Shown: positions 30,300 through 45,600, counted from the stretch's first letter. The stretch is DNA of 64,000 nt from Progne subis subis (GCA_022316685.1 JAKJHU010000038.1:2528384-2592383); one strand, 5' to 3'. The notes: generated by a model not told the origin, from the letters alone. A program made the numbers and translations.

Positions 30300-33200
30300 G
30301 TAAGCGCTATGCTCCAGCCTCTCCGGAGTGGGAATTGCAACGCAAGGAGCACATCCCTACTCCAGGGACTTTTATAAGAAAAAGGCCAAGTGCCTGAAAG
30401 TAGAGGGTTAATGGGCGCTGATTCAAGGAGTTCTTTCTAATAGCTAGGAGAAACAGTTGGCTCTTTCCAGGAGTCATTTGATGAAGTCGGTTTCTGTTGT
30501 GGAAAAGTGAGTAGTGCCTTAAAAATACTGCAAACACCACCGACTCTTTAGCTTCACTTCATCTTGGTTTTAAATGATCCTAGGATGCTTCCTTTGATTG
30601 TTTTTCTGATTTGTACAAACTTTTTTTTCCGAGTAGTGTAAGACAGCAACACACAAATGTGGCTAAATTTTGAGGGATATCTCAGACTTTGCAACTCCAC
30701 GGTCTAAACTCATGTTTTTACAGAAATGCAAGCAGGCAGGTTTTTCTGTGAGTCTTGATTACTGGCTGTGAATAAGCGGGGGGGGGGGGGGGGGGGAGTC
30801 ACCCCAGACCTTTTGCCTTTTTCTTTTTTTTTTTTCCCTTGCGATCTTTGTGCCTTTCTTGCTACTGAAATGAGGGTGTTTTTGCAGAGCAGAGTTCACC
30901 TGCATTCCGAGAGCTGATTTGGTGACCACTAAAATTGTACCTCGAGTTGTTTTTGGTGAGGAGTGCACAGGCTGCAGCGCTTGCACGTAGACAGGTTGGG
31001 CCGGGGGTAGGGGGTTATGCGTGGACATGCTTGCGTACGTGTGGTATATGCAGTCATTTGCAGAAGGCTATAAGAAAGAAACAGATGCTTAGTCTGGAGC
31101 ACAATAAGCTCCCCTCAGTCGGTCTCAGACGCAGATTTGAAGTTGAGAGAGGGAGAACTTTTTCTCTGGGCTTTACTGTTGCTAGGCGACATCGAGGAGC
31201 ATGTGACTGGCAGAGCAGGCTGAGTGCTGCTCCTCCGGTGCTAATCTGGCTGCTCGGGATGGAGCAGCCGTGTGCCCAAGTCCTCCCTCCGGCCTGTGAC
31301 TGCGGCCGATCTTCCTGCCGTCCCCTTCTTCGCGCTCTTTAATTGCCTTGCGTTGCAAATCGAGCCTGTCTTGGGCAAGAGTGGCTGAAGTGCATTTCCT
31401 CCGCCCCGCACATTGACCCGCAGTCCTGCTGGTTCTGTGTGTGTCTGTGTATTACGTGTGTGTTCAAATTGTTAATCTGCTTTCTTTGCTCACCTCTTAG
31501 TTTAAGCTCCTTAGACAGAATCAACTAAGTAATTATACAGCAACTGCTGCTAGCAGCTCCCACTTAGGAACAGGGAAATAAGAGATAGCTAATGTGCTGG
31601 AGACCTGCAAAAACTCCAGCCAAGGAGGTCACACTGGGCAGAATTAATCCTATGCGCTATTATTTTACATTGGATAGAATGGAACCTTCAGTGCAGATCA
31701 AAAATTTATATTTTGGTTCTACAGCTGCTTGTGATTGTCCAGAATGTATCTGATAAATGACATGACAGAATAAGCAGAGAGAGGCTTGGAACTCGTATCC
31801 ATAGGTAGTAGAAATACAGATTTTTTTTTTCTTTTATGCTGTTCCTCCCCCTCTTTCTCCCATTTTCCCCTCCCCCCTCCCTCCACAGTAGAATAACTGT
31901 GGAAATCAAACTGTCTAATTTTAGCAGTGGGTGACTGATACAAGCAAGATACCTGGATAGCAATTTTGCATGCACTGTGATTATGATAGTAAAACATTTA
32001 GTAACCTTAAGTTACAGTTCCTTGAATGTTGAGATCACATCAGACACTTATTTAAAAAAAAAAAAAAATTTGGAGAACCATGAAAACAACCCCAAGCCTA
32101 AGATGAAAATGGTGAAAATCTATTATCTTGCCTAATCCTCAGTAGTTCCAAAGGTACTTCACTGATGTTTTTTCAGATTTTTGTTGGCAATACCTGGGTG
32201 TTCCCAGTATAAGATGGATAATGTTTCTAGAAGAATTTCACCTAAGCACTTGTTCAAATGATAGTACGCTTCCTTGATTTACCTGATTCTAGTTTTACTG
32301 AGAGTAAACATAGTGCTCATAAACGGAATTAAAACGCTCTAAATTGCCAGCAGTACAGGGCCTGTTTCTCCAACCTTTGCTCTATAGGTCTTGTTGCCTC
32401 TGGGGTAATTGTTGTCAGAAAAAAGTGTAACTGGAATCTAAATAGTAGTTAAGGTACTATCAAGCAGGAGCATCACGGGTCTATTGCTCATGTTTGTTTT
32501 GAATATCAAAGTGTTTCACCCTCAGTGATAAACTAGAGACAATGGATGTATGTTAGTGCACCAAAATTGATATGTATCCTGAATCTCTGCAATGGTAAAT
32601 CATCAGCTTGATACATCCTAGACAAATATGACTAAAATTTGTTGCCATTATGAGGTTTCTATTAGTCTGAGAATGAAGGCTATTCTAAAAATGAATGCAC
32701 ATGGTGTGATAAGATATCAGAAATCACAATGAACATTTACATGAAGTGTGGCAGGCCATTAAGAAATAGGTATGGTAAGACCATGTAGAAAAGAGGTTCA
32801 GCAGTTCTTTCTGGAAGTCATGGAGAAACATACTTTTCCATAAGGCATTGTAATATTCAATCTCAAAATTAATAATTCAGTGTTTCTTAGACATTTTCTT
32901 CACTCAAAACTATTTAATTTGTCTGTAGGATGATGTACAGTGACATTGCTGTGGGCGACAAGTCAGAGTCACTATTCATGCTTCCTTGTACAGTGCTGCA
33001 CATTTTAAATGACAGAGAAACCTGTCTGTAAGATTCCAGATCTGCCAAAAGCTGGAGTTTGAAGACTTGAGTGACTGGGGACTGAGGATTTGGAAGTAAC
33101 AAGAAGGGAAAAAAGGATGGCAAGAAATATGACAATACTGATGGAATCCTGACATACGATTTACTGGGTTTTGTGCATTTCAGTGTTCATAATCCTGCAC

Positions 33201-36200
33201 TAGTGCAATTTTCTTGGTTTCTGTTGGAGATGTACTCACACAAAATCAAGAGCAAAAATTGCACTGAGTGTCCATATACCTGGCTTCTAAACTGGTTTAC
33301 TTCTTGAGGCCTGACAATTTAGAAGTATCTGTCAGTGAAACATGTTCTGGTGTTCTCACATTTTAATGAGTTTTTCTGTGCACTAACAGGTATTTTTTTT
33401 CCTTTGTTCTTTTTAACGAATAGCCCACTCCTAGTACATTTCTTGAATTTTCTTAATAATTCACTTTTTTTCTGTTTTCTGTTCAGTAAAGCATATCAGG
33501 TATTTGCAAAGTAATCAGCTAAAGCAAAGAATGGGTCAAACCCCAGAATTTTAGTTAAATATTGAAAGCAGTAATTGGATGAAACCTGGTTCGATTTAGG
33601 TTCTATGCCAAATGCTAGAATTACAGTAAATAATTAAGCTACAGGAGTGAAGACAAACAGAGACTGAGCGTCCAGGAGATTTCAACTAAGATAAATGTGT
33701 GATATGTGCGATGCTTCTATTCCCCTGTAAGATAACCCCAAACCTTCTTTCATAAATTGAGCTGATTGGAAATTTGAGCAATGAAATCCTACTTTAATCC
33801 AGATTTACTTGCCATGTGTTTTGCAGGAAATAGCAAAGAGTCATTTGGGGGAAAGGTAGACTGCAATTTCATCACAGCCTTTTAATTCTTTTCCTTTTGG
33901 TCTTCCTTTGACATGAAATCTCTTGTACTGTTTGGACCCTTTCCCTTCCATGTGCCTTCTTGCACTCTTAACTTCTCATTCTCTAATACTGAATCTGGAG
34001 GGTCTTCTAAATCTGAACACTCTTCTTTTTAATGGAGCAGCAAGCAGGCACATTGTAGACATAGTTTATTTTATCTGTGTTACTGGATCCATTCAATCTT
34101 CTCCAATACTTACTTTTAGATCTGAGCGGTCGTGATAACTAGTCAGATAGACAGATAGGTAACCTGAATCACACTGTACTATCACTTTTTAAAGTTGGTG
34201 TTGTATCTCGTCTTTTAGAGCTCTACTTAAAACATACTGGAACTGTACAGTACTTTGGATGTTTTAAAGTAAGTTATACTTTCTAGAGGTGGTCATTGTT
34301 GAAAAACATTAAAGGCCCCTTCTAATTAAGGATCTACAGGTTGACATCTACTTAAAAAGAAGTGGGTGTTTTTATTCCACTTGAACTAATTAGTGATGAT
34401 AATCATAATTTGTCAGTTTCTTTTTAATAGCTTACACTGAATGTGGCAGATAAAAGAGCTTTTAAAAAAATTACTTAAAACTAAAGTGCTTCTTGATATA
34501 ATTTGATAATAATACACTGTTCTCAAAAATACCCTGAGCTGTTTCTAGATGAAGGAATAAGCAAGATTTCTTCTGAGTCAACCTAGTGCGATTCCTTTCA
34601 TTTCAAAGAAATTACCCTGAGTTGTACTGATTTAAGACAGAAAATATGATTCAGTGAAGAGTAAGCATCTCTTTAAATGCTTTTTATTGTTTGAGATCCA
34701 TTTTGAAGTCCATTTTGTTATGATAATGTTAATTTTTTTAACAACCTTTTTCTCCCTTGACTCAGTATATTTATGGAACAGTTGAAAAAAAATTAAATGT
34801 AATGAGTAAGCATAGAACTGTTAAATGAAGTGGATAGCCTTTAGTGTATTCCTTAAGCTTTTACTGTTGGTTTCAGGGTTTTAATGTTTTCTTTGTTTTG
34901 CAATGCTTAAGGTGGATTAGGGATCAAAGGATCACTGTTACAAGTTTTGTTTTGGATTAATGAAACAACATATAAAAATTGACTGAAATGGTTCTATTTC
35001 TATGACCTGTTCCATTTTATAATTTTAACATTAATAAGTTGCCTTTGTTTTACAATCAGGGAGCCAGATCTTCAGCAAAAGGGCACTGTTTACACCAGCA
35101 GCGTGCCTGCCCAATTATTTTCCTGCTCAGCCAGGTCATGATACTACATCCTGCTGAGTCAAGACAGAGAATGGGGAATTTGGGCTCCCTTTAATGGGGG
35201 TTGCAGGGTCATGCATTTGTGGACCAAAAAGGCTGGGGCTTTAATTGTGTTCTGTGGCATCTCTTAAAAAAAAAAAAAAAAAGGCAGCTAGTCCACAAGA
35301 TATTCCAGGAACTGATACATTCACTGATGTATTTAGAATCTAGGCAATGGTTTTTATCTTCAGAAACCATGGTGCACATTATCAACTCAAATAAATATAC
35401 CATAGAAAGTTCAGTTTACTTTGAGGAAGTAAAAGGCCTGCAGAACTGGAAAACAGACGTATATGAGTAACCCTTCCCAGATTTGTCCCAGAGAAGAAAA
35501 ACTACTATGTAAAGTTCATATCATTCAATACCCATTTTGATCTGATCAAGCCCTTGTCATACCTGATGATCTAAGGGTACAGTTTTGTGAGAAGTGATGA
35601 GCCCCATGAACAGTTAGTTCACTGCTCCTGGGAGCAGGATGCCCCCACTCATCTTCCTTCCCTTTTCCAATGTCCCATGCCTGTGCTGCTGACAACCTTG
35701 GGCTGTTGGTACTTCCTTTGTGCCGCTGCTCACTGGACCTTCTTTGAGCTGCTTTCACTTAGAAACCTGTGGAAAAAATAAACCAGACCGATGGAATTAT
35801 GGCTTAGGGATTTTAAACAGCATGCTGAAAGGAAGGCCTGGTAGTTACTGGAGTTTAGAAAAGAAAGGGAACCTTGGCATCATGTACAAGGAGAGGTGTT
35901 GGCAAGAGGGTGAGAAAGAAACGCTCCATTTTCCTTTGGTAAATCAGGCTGACCATGCAATCACTGTCTAATGCTACTGCTAGAAATCTTACCATGCTGG
36001 TAACAAGAGCAGTCCTATCAAGGCTAGAATGAACAAGTGTTAGAGCTGCTGAAAACCCTTTTGTAGAGTTGTCTTGGGTAAACAGATGGCTTGACTTCAA
36101 TGGGGCTTCTCACATGTTCACTTTTGAGCCGAGTTGTAGGGCTGTTCTCAACCTGCAGTGTAACAAATGAATTGGATGATAACCAAACACATAGAGTGTG

Positions 36201-39200
36201 GCTGCAGTTCTTTTTGGCCTTCTAGCTGTATTATTAAAAATCACTTTTACTACTGCAAGGTCTAATACTTTTTTAAACTGTTTCATGTGAAACAAACTCC
36301 ACTTTGTCTGAAATGAGTGACAAAGTCTGTGGTATCTTCCATAAGAATACTTGAGCCGTGTTTGTTAGCTCTGCAGTTATTAATTTTCTGTATGAAGTCA
36401 GCTACAGAATGGACTTTAAAGCTTCACTAAAAATGGTTGCAAAACTTTTTAGTTCTTGGCCTATGTAACTTTTTCTAATAGGAGTTAAGAATTCTCGGAG
36501 ACTTAAATCCTTTAAGACAGTAGAGGAATGGAGAGCCCCAAATGGTCACCCTGTTAAAGAAAAAAACTTGTCTTTAAACAGCCTGTGTGGAGATACTGAC
36601 TCTCTGGACAGCAGTATAACAGGTGTGGTTGCAATCTTCTCCTGGCAGACATTGTGAAAGACTGATGGAAAAGTATTGCTATGAGGAGGGGATTACAAGT
36701 TAAAGGTTGCAGACCTGTAAGCAAATGCCTGCAGTCCTCTGAGCAATGTGATTTGTATGTTGTGTGTTACCATTGAGACACTTGGGAGACAGCGTATGCC
36801 TTTCCTGCAGTTTTTTGTGCTTGCTTCTGGATGTAAGGACATAGGGTGAGCTACGTGTATGCTTTTGTGTTTCCAAGCACGTAACAAGTGTAGGGCTTAT
36901 GCAGCTATTCCAGCTACAGAAGTTCTTCCCTACTATTAACCTCTGTGTCTGGAATGCTGCTTAGAGTAGCTAGCTAATGTAACTTAAAGAATTATTTAAA
37001 ATACTATGCCCAGCAGCCACTAATGAAGAGAAGTCACAGCAGAATCAAGCATCCTTAAAGAAGTCAAAATGGCTGAGTAAATCTGAGTTATAGAGTTTGA
37101 ATGCTTAGGGAAATTGTAGGTAAAATGCTTCCATTGGGGTTGACAGAAAGAGTAATGTTTCAGGAGATGATGAAATTTCTTGTATTTATCTTCTGATGAA
37201 TTCAAGGACTGTTTTTTAATGTGGCACACTCGTTAGCATTACTATTCCTGTAAAAGGATTTCTTAAGTTTTTTTTTTAAACCAAAACCTAGAAAAATACT
37301 TACTAGTATTACTATTTGTGTAAAAGGATTTATTTAATTTTTTTTTTCACCAAAAAACTAGAAAGAACATATTCTACACTTAGAAATAAAACAGCCAAAG
37401 GATGATTTAATTCTTATTGTTGATTTTCTGGTCCTTTAAGATAAAGCTGCATTTTGTGTGAGCACATCAGTCAAAACAACCTTGTTGTTTCAGTTCAGGT
37501 GATCCTGGCAGGAGGTGTGGAACTAGATGATCTTTAAAGTCCCTTTGAACCCAATCCATTCTATGATCCGTCATTTACTCAGGCCTGCCTTGACATACGG
37601 AATTTCCTTTTTGGGAAGCTTGATAAGGAGTGAGCAGCCATTAGCTGCTAACTGAAACAGAGTCACTACTGAATAAGGGAGAAATGTGATGTGTCAAATG
37701 CACCCAAAGGAATATGTGGAGTTCCCAATGTCATGGGCAGTAGTAAGCAGCATTAGAATATCTATCGAGGCACACTAGACGCTTGTAGCACGTGGTCTGT
37801 CTATTCTGTACTAACACATCAGTTCTGCTTTTCTGACAATGTTCCCACATGTTTAGTTTGCGATGAGTGACTTGCAATTTTTAAAGTTTGTGCAAAATAA
37901 CTAGTGCCCTGTGAAGCTTTGGGGCACAGCTTAAATTGTCTTTTTTTAAAATCTAGAGTCCTACTGGTATGATGCTAAAGAATTTTGTTATGGATATAGG
38001 TTCTGTGGTAGGAAGACAGAAATAGCTTTCCTTTTATGTGCTTACAATGTTTATTATCTGTAAGAGAAGGTGGTTTATTTTTTGCATGGCAGGTTTCATT
38101 TTTCATTTTTCATTTAATAACTTGTAATATAAAATTATAGTAAGGTTTATAGTTTGGCAAAATGTTATGTGTTGCATAGCTGATTTCATTCTAGCAATGA
38201 TATAGAAAAGAAATACAAAAATGATACACTTTCACTGTCACGAACTGCGCAGGAAGGCTCTTAGTGAGGCCACTTCCTAGTGCTACAATGGCTCATCAGC
38301 TTTCAGGAGAGCATGACAATTGAATTCAGAGCCTCATCTCAGCATGGGGTCTAATATTGAGAAAAAAGCACATTGGTTGGAAAATTTGTTTTAAAAAGTG
38401 TACAGGTCTCAAAACAATGAAAGCTTCCCAAGAGGTTGTTTTTATCATCTGCTACTGCATCTGTGTGACTTTCTCAGTGATAAATACATGTTCTCTCTAA
38501 GTTGGTAAGGGTAAGGCGCTTCCCCCCCTCCCCCACTTTCCACACACTGTGTAGTTGCAAACACTTCCTAGTCTTGAAGATTTTCCTCTTTTGGTCATAT
38601 TCCTCCCCACCCTCTGTTACCCACTTGTTATTCTACAGCAGCCTTTGGGCTATTAGCAAGATTCATTCTTACGAAAATGCTTGGGATGCTTCCTTCTGTG
38701 AGTAACTGAGGCTGTCTTTATTGCTACGGTGTTTGCATGTTCTTCTTCCTCTTTATGTCATATGCTCACTTAGAACACATTTTTGCATACTTAATATGCC
38801 ATTCATGAGAAAGAAGCTACTAAGATTTAGTAGAGCTGGGGTGTGTGTGCTTCCTAGAGATCCACAGTGCCCGCTTCGCTTCTCCAGCTAACACAATCAC
38901 AACTGATTTATGTGGATCGAGACACCTAATGTCAAAACAACTGCTTGGGGTTATCCAATTGATGGCAGAACATGTTCTTCACATGTAATGTCTGAAACAC
39001 ATTTTTATATTGAGAAGGCTAATCTTTCAGCAGCACTGCAAGTACTGGTTCTCTTGAATTTGGCCATTCGGATAATAATTTTACTAAAATCTCTAAAGAG
39101 TACAAATAGTTTTTGTTAGTGTCCTCCTGGAAAGTACCTTATATAAAGTTGAGATTAATGAAGGTGTCCAAGAAAAATTAATGGCTTACCCTCAGTTATC

Positions 39201-39583
39201 GCTGAAGTACAAGAAATTTGTCAGTGACTTAAATGAAAGAAGGAACCTGGTCAATTCAATATAAAGAATATTTACTTTATCAGTAGAAAGGAATATCACC
39301 TCCTGTCTATTAGAATTAGTCCTTGCTTAAAAGGATTATTTACCTTGTTATAGAAGTAGAAAGATAGTAAAAGTTTTTTTGTTGCTTTTAGAAAGTGAGT
39401 TGAAACAAGATTATAAAGTAAGCTAATTTTTATTATTTTGTTTGTAGTACTGTATGATGGAAAAGATACACAGTATGGATATATACTGTTTGTGTATGAT
39501 AAATAAACTGTTGGGTTTACATTTAGAAGGTTGGGTTTTTATATTTAGGATCAATGTAAATAACTTTAAAAGGTGGAATATCC

Positions 39584-39615
<32 letters not shown>

Positions 39616-42600
39616 TTACTTTTCCCAGAAAAATTGGTTTGAAAGTGATAATGTAGAAATCATTGTTATTTTGTTCTGAATACCAGAGCCCTGGTAAAAA
39701 CAAAGAAAAAGACAAAAAACAACAACAAACAAAAAAACCTGAGGTGGTTTTTTTTTTTTCCCCTGGGAGGTCTATATGTGGTGTATATATATAAAGAAAG
39801 AGAGCTTGTTCTCTTTATTGGTTCAGGCTTCAACTTGAAAAAAAATTGCATAGGTTTGTTAAGAACTAATTAATAAACCATTTCCATTTTCATTAGGCTG
39901 TTTGCATTTGCTGATTTTTCAATTAATAAAACTGAAGTAAGGTAGAGGATATGAGGATTATGAATATCTTTAATGTTGCTAGGAAGCATTTACAGTGTCA
40001 TTGCTTTGAACTTGTTGTCTGCAGGAGACCTGAACCCTTTTTTCTTTGTAGAAAAGCTTTCCTGCTTAGTTTCAGTAGATTAAAATACTGAATTTCTTTA
40101 ATTCTTGGATTTATGGTGGGGCATTAGCAGAAATTAATCTATAGTCCTTTTATAACTGTATTAACTGAAAACAAATAGTTTAACATTAAATACAATGGGT
40201 TTAAGTATTTTTATCAAAGATTTTGCATGTGAGCATTATTAAAATTATATTTGATGCTTTATTTTTAACAATTGCTTTAGTTGACAAGCATCTCTATGTG
40301 CAAGAATGTGCAGACACAAAGCACAGAATATAATGTAGATTTTGCTGGGTTTTTTTCCTGCTTGGCAAGTAAATGCAAACCATAAAAATATGCTGATGCT
40401 GCAGGGAAACATGGTATTTCTAAGTCCATAATGAAAGACAATTATTTTGACTTTTGGTTTTGAATTTGAAAGTGCGTTTTAAAAAAATCACTAGTAAAAA
40501 TTTCAAATGTAGGTATTGGATCTTACCTATCAGAGTAGAGCTTGTTTATTACAGTTTCTGATACCCGTCGTTGTGCTGAACACGGAATGAGCTTTACTCA
40601 AAAATAAGTCCAGCTAGTACTGGTGAAGAACCAGGTCTTCTGCTTCAAGATCAGTCCTTTATTGTTTCCGCCACTGCCTCCTGCTTCCCACCCCCAAATA
40701 AAATCACATATGCCTGTTTTTCATACTAATAAACATACCAGCCAAACAGAGTGGGCCTCTCATGTATTGTGATTTTTTTTGAGTGCTAGGGGATTAAAAC
40801 TAGAATATGAGTATGTATTGGTGAAAGGAAGAACAGGCCCAATTGGCCTCTGGACATGGGCGCACCCCTGGCAGTTCAAGATCCTGTTGTCTTTGTGCTG
40901 CAAACTCTCTAGGGTACGGCCCTTTTTGTTACGTGATTGTACAGTGCAAGGCACAAGGAGTTCTTGGTCAGCTGCTGAGTCTGTAGATGCTTTTTACTGC
41001 CAATAATCTTGTTATATGTAATTGGATGATAATTCAGTTAGAGAAATCCTACACTTCCCTTTTAGCAATGTATTGCTGTGTATCTGGCATTTCTGCTTTT
41101 GTGCCTCAGATTGTCCCTTGACTAGTCCTCTGTCTGCCTATCAGTCTATCTACAAAGATCTTGCAGTCATGTGGAGTGGGTGCAGCTGCACGTTTGTACT
41201 GTCTTTTTGTTGATATTGTCAGTAAAAACGATTTCTTTAATCTGATTTAGAGACGTGTAGGTGCAAAATTTGTTTTGTGTTGCAAGGGCTTGAAAACGGC
41301 AGGTAAAACTTTTACTGCTTCATGTAATACCTTTTTTAAAAAAATCTGAATAGTTTGTATTAAATGTAATGAAATTTAAAGAGTGTAGAAAGACTGAAGG
41401 TTAAATAGCATGTTGAGATACATGGAAGTTACCATAGTTTCATCAGACTATTTTTCTTACCTATTAAATAATATTTGCTCATTCTCCTATTATAATTGCT
41501 AGAAGAATACTGCTTTTCAGTATCACAGGGCATTATTTGAAAAAAAGCTAAGGTTTTTCCTAAACTTTGGATTTTGCTTCTTCCTACATTAATGAGCGGG
41601 AGCAGAGATGGAATTTGCAGAGGTTCAGCATTCCAAAACCTCAGGCTGTTTGACATGTAATTAAGCTAGGCAAAGATCTGACATCAAAGTGTATGGAAGG
41701 TGATTCTTCAGGATTCTTTTACCTGCAAGGTCCCTAAAGTGGGCTGCTGTGTTTGGGGGCCAAATGGGAAAGAAAGTACCCTTTTTTGGAAGCCTGAAAG
41801 GGAGAAAAAAAGAGCTTGCCACTTATTTTTCTATATGTGAATTTTGTGTGGAAGAGTTTTGTAATGCACAGTCTGTTTGCATTTACTTGTTGAAAACCTG
41901 AAGGTGTATTACAAGTGGAACTGCTCAGTTGAAAAAAATAGTGCCTTGAAGAACATTACTCTTTTAGATGGAAATAAATCCGTTGAGAGTGTTGATTCCT
42001 GGGGTGTAAAGTAATTGCAGCAGTGTAAGTTTGATTTCTGAGTGGACAGTTTGAGGGTGGTACAATCTACGCTGGGCTTAATACATTCCTCATTACTTTT
42101 AAGTTCTTCATTCAGACTTAACTGCTAAAGAAGCGTTAGCAGTTCTCAAAGGCATTGTGAGCACAAGGAGGGAAGAACCAATGAGGGGTTTTGGCCTGTT
42201 TTGTGTAGTCAGAATGAACAGTCGTGGCCCTTAATCTCTGGATGACAAATGTAATTCAGAAGATGTGTAGTCAGAGTTAAAAGTGTGAGGGACTTCAAGG
42301 CTTAATGGGCAGGTATAAAATGTATGAGAAGAATAAAAAAGACTAGAACTGTTCTGGGAGCTGCAAGGAGTCAGAAGTAACAAAGGGGGAAGAGTAACGC
42401 TGTTTTGGTTCTATTATAAGCCAAACATAACATTCTGGTTTTAATACAAAAGGATTGAATTTTAGCTTTAATTCTGAAACGAAAGGTTTCTACACAAAGT
42501 GGAGCCCAGAGGAGGTTAAGAGGGTGTGGACTGCCTTCCTGTGGTCCTATGGTTAAAGCACTGTGTGAAATGCGTGATGCTATTAACCTCTCTCTTCTGC

Positions 42601-45600
42601 TGGAATTCCCTGTGCCTTAATGTGACACTGAGTAACATTCATTAGTGGTGTGAATGTTGCCTACCATGCTCTAGTGGCGGTGGGGTTTGTCTTTGGTAGT
42701 GGTTTACCATAGGTACTTCATTCATGCAGGCAACAATTGTTGCAGAAAAATAGGGTGAATAGGTAGAAGATACTTATTTTTAATAAAGTGAAAGTGAAAA
42801 AAAAGGTATTTTGTCTAGTTAGTAATTTGCTCTGTCTTTCCTGTGATAAAATCACTATATTGTTCTATTCCAGTGGAAAATGACTACCTGACAAAATCTT
42901 TCTGCACGTAGCTTTCCCAGAGCTGGTTACATAAGCCTTCTTGTTTTACCTGGTCAAATTCTGAATCTGAAACATTTACTGAGAGTCTCTTACAATAGAA
43001 TCCCAGACACAGAGAACAATATAAATTCCAGTGTCCAAGTTAGCATGAAGCCCCAAGATAGTAAATATAACAAGAAGTTTAGAAATAGTGCTTTGGTCTA
43101 CGTTTTTCCAGCGATACTTCTGATCTTTGCTTTGCAATTTCAGTATTAGATTGATGTTAAAAGCCAGTGTCATATATTTGTTATTTCTTTGGTGTTTTCC
43201 TGAATATCAAGCAGTTGAAACCGATTTTACCTTTCAAAATTATTTTTGTTAATTCCAGAGATTCTTCTTTATGTTCTGTTGCGATTACTAAGGTCTGCCA
43301 TGCATTTTTTAGCCGTATTTTAGAATGCTTTAATCACAGTCAGAAGACAGAAACTGAACTATAGTAATAGTAGAGCAACAGCAAAAATTCAATCATTTCT
43401 GAAACTTCAACTTTCAAAAGTCACCCAAGTTCTCTTCTATTAGCAAATTTTAAGCATGAAAATGAAGACTAATTACTTTATTGCTCGTTTTTAAACTCAG
43501 TGGTTATTTCCTTCCTATCAGCATTTGTCACAGTAAATTTGAATTTCTGTGGAAATTAGCTCATTAGTATTATGTTTTTTAGTATCTGGCTGATTAATGA
43601 GCTGCCTCACCATTTTAAAAAACCACAAAAGTTTATTGAAAGGAAAACCTTCCAGAAAGTTACTAATGACTATTTCTTCAGTGAATTGAGGCTTCAAATA
43701 ATATCAATAAACAGGCGAATACCTCTTGTTTTCTGATAGTGCCTGCTCATGCTGCAACCCAGGTGCTGCAGGCTCACACTGCATAGAATATACCAAATTT
43801 GGTTATTACTGACATAGTTGTTTTTCTTTCATTCCGGTTATTTCTCCTTAAATGAATTATAACAGGTCTGCTGAAGAATTGTATAAATGGACATTGATAC
43901 GGTGCTTACTGTCTATAGGTGTGAGCATCTTAAATTATAATTCTGAAAAGTGTTGTAGAGAATAGCAGAACAGTGTGACTTGCAGGTTTTCTGGGAACAT
44001 TCAGTCATTATTTCTGGTACTGTACAAAGATTGCTGTGTTTATACTGCTTTTAAAAAAGTTTATCAGTGTTATCACCTCATTTTAATCACTATAAGAGTA
44101 TGTTTAACTACAAGATAGGCAAAATAAATTATTGTTGTACATAGTGCTTGAAAATTTTTTAGCTAGTTATTATTTAGAAATAATATACAAGTTGCTCACG
44201 TTGCTTGTTTCATTAAAAAACCTAAATCATGTGGACACAGATTTGATTCTATATTGTAACTTCTTTTTTAAGCAAGTGACTTTGAATATTTTTGAATAGC
44301 CACTATTTAAATAGTGGCTAAATATAAAAGAAGATTTAGTGTTTGTTTTGCATAGTAATTGCAACTGATAAATGGTGGGTTATATGTTGTGTTTTTAGAG
44401 CTTTAACTGCTAATCTCATATGAAAATGTTGCTTTGTAGGGCAAAATTCAGGGAGAGGGCCTGGGATTCCAGAGTGAACTTGTACATTCCTTCAGGGCAT
44501 TTTTGCAAGGGAGGTTGTTGTGTTTTAAAGGTAGTTGATAAGAGACCTGCACCACCAACCCCAGACCTGCACCACCAACCACCATCGTGCATTAGTCTGT
44601 AGAAGGTATTTGGGTGAACATACTCCTGTACCACTCCGTACCACCATTTATCCAAGTGAAATTTTTGACCATTTGCAGGATACATTATAAATCAGGGTGT
44701 CACTACCAGACAATCAGATTTGAACATTCCTTGCATAAAGTAGTTTGCCTATATCCCCGAGGAATACATCACTTAACTGTGTTTATGTGACAGTGTTGAT
44801 ATGCCTGGTTTTACGTGAAAGTTAGGTAGCGTGTTATTTATGTCATCATGAATTCACAAAATAGGTGGTTGTGCTTTGTGTGTACTGAGGTTATCTTCTC
44901 TGGACAAATCACTCAATAATTGAAATATGTAATTTTATTATATGGTTATTAATTGAATCAGGAAACAGAATTTTTTTTCAGAACTGGACTTTGCTACTAC
45001 CTCAGTTTTTTTCAGTGTTCCCCTCTCTGAGGTGCTGACAACAGATTAACATGAAACAGAGCTCTGTTGAACCTAATTATGTTGTACCTCATTGTTTTGA
45101 GGATCTATAAAACTGTTCACTCCCTTTTTATGAGGCTGTAGTCACAACGAAGGGCCATAAACAGTGCCTTTTCTCTTTCCTATGGACTGGAGATTTCATT
45201 AGTTGACTCTAATAAAGGCCGGATCCAGCTGCATTTACACCTGGGAATGAATGCTTCTTTATCAGGTCTTAATCCTTAGTAGATCAAGCAGGAGAGAATG
45301 ACAGCAGGATAGCTTTTGATCAGCCATAAATGTCTGAAAGCTTAATTTCTTTTAAAATTATTTGCTATTCAAATCTATACTCAAGACATGCTTTCCTGTA
45401 CTTCAGATGAAATATTTTAAGTATGAGGGCATTATTAAAAAGCAAAAGAAAACTGAGATCTTTCTATACTTTCAAGCAGTTACCACTGAAACAAGATTTC
45501 CACATCAGCTATAAGGGGATTATTATTGTATGTTTTTAAATCCTCATACACTTTGGAGAGCACTAATGTTTAGCATGTTTAGCCCTTAGATAAAATGCCA

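Noticed and set aside
30935..31342. 135-codon plus-strand frame in LRP2 intron 1
   Set aside because: Its length fits the local high GC (few stops); no domain, no splice context.
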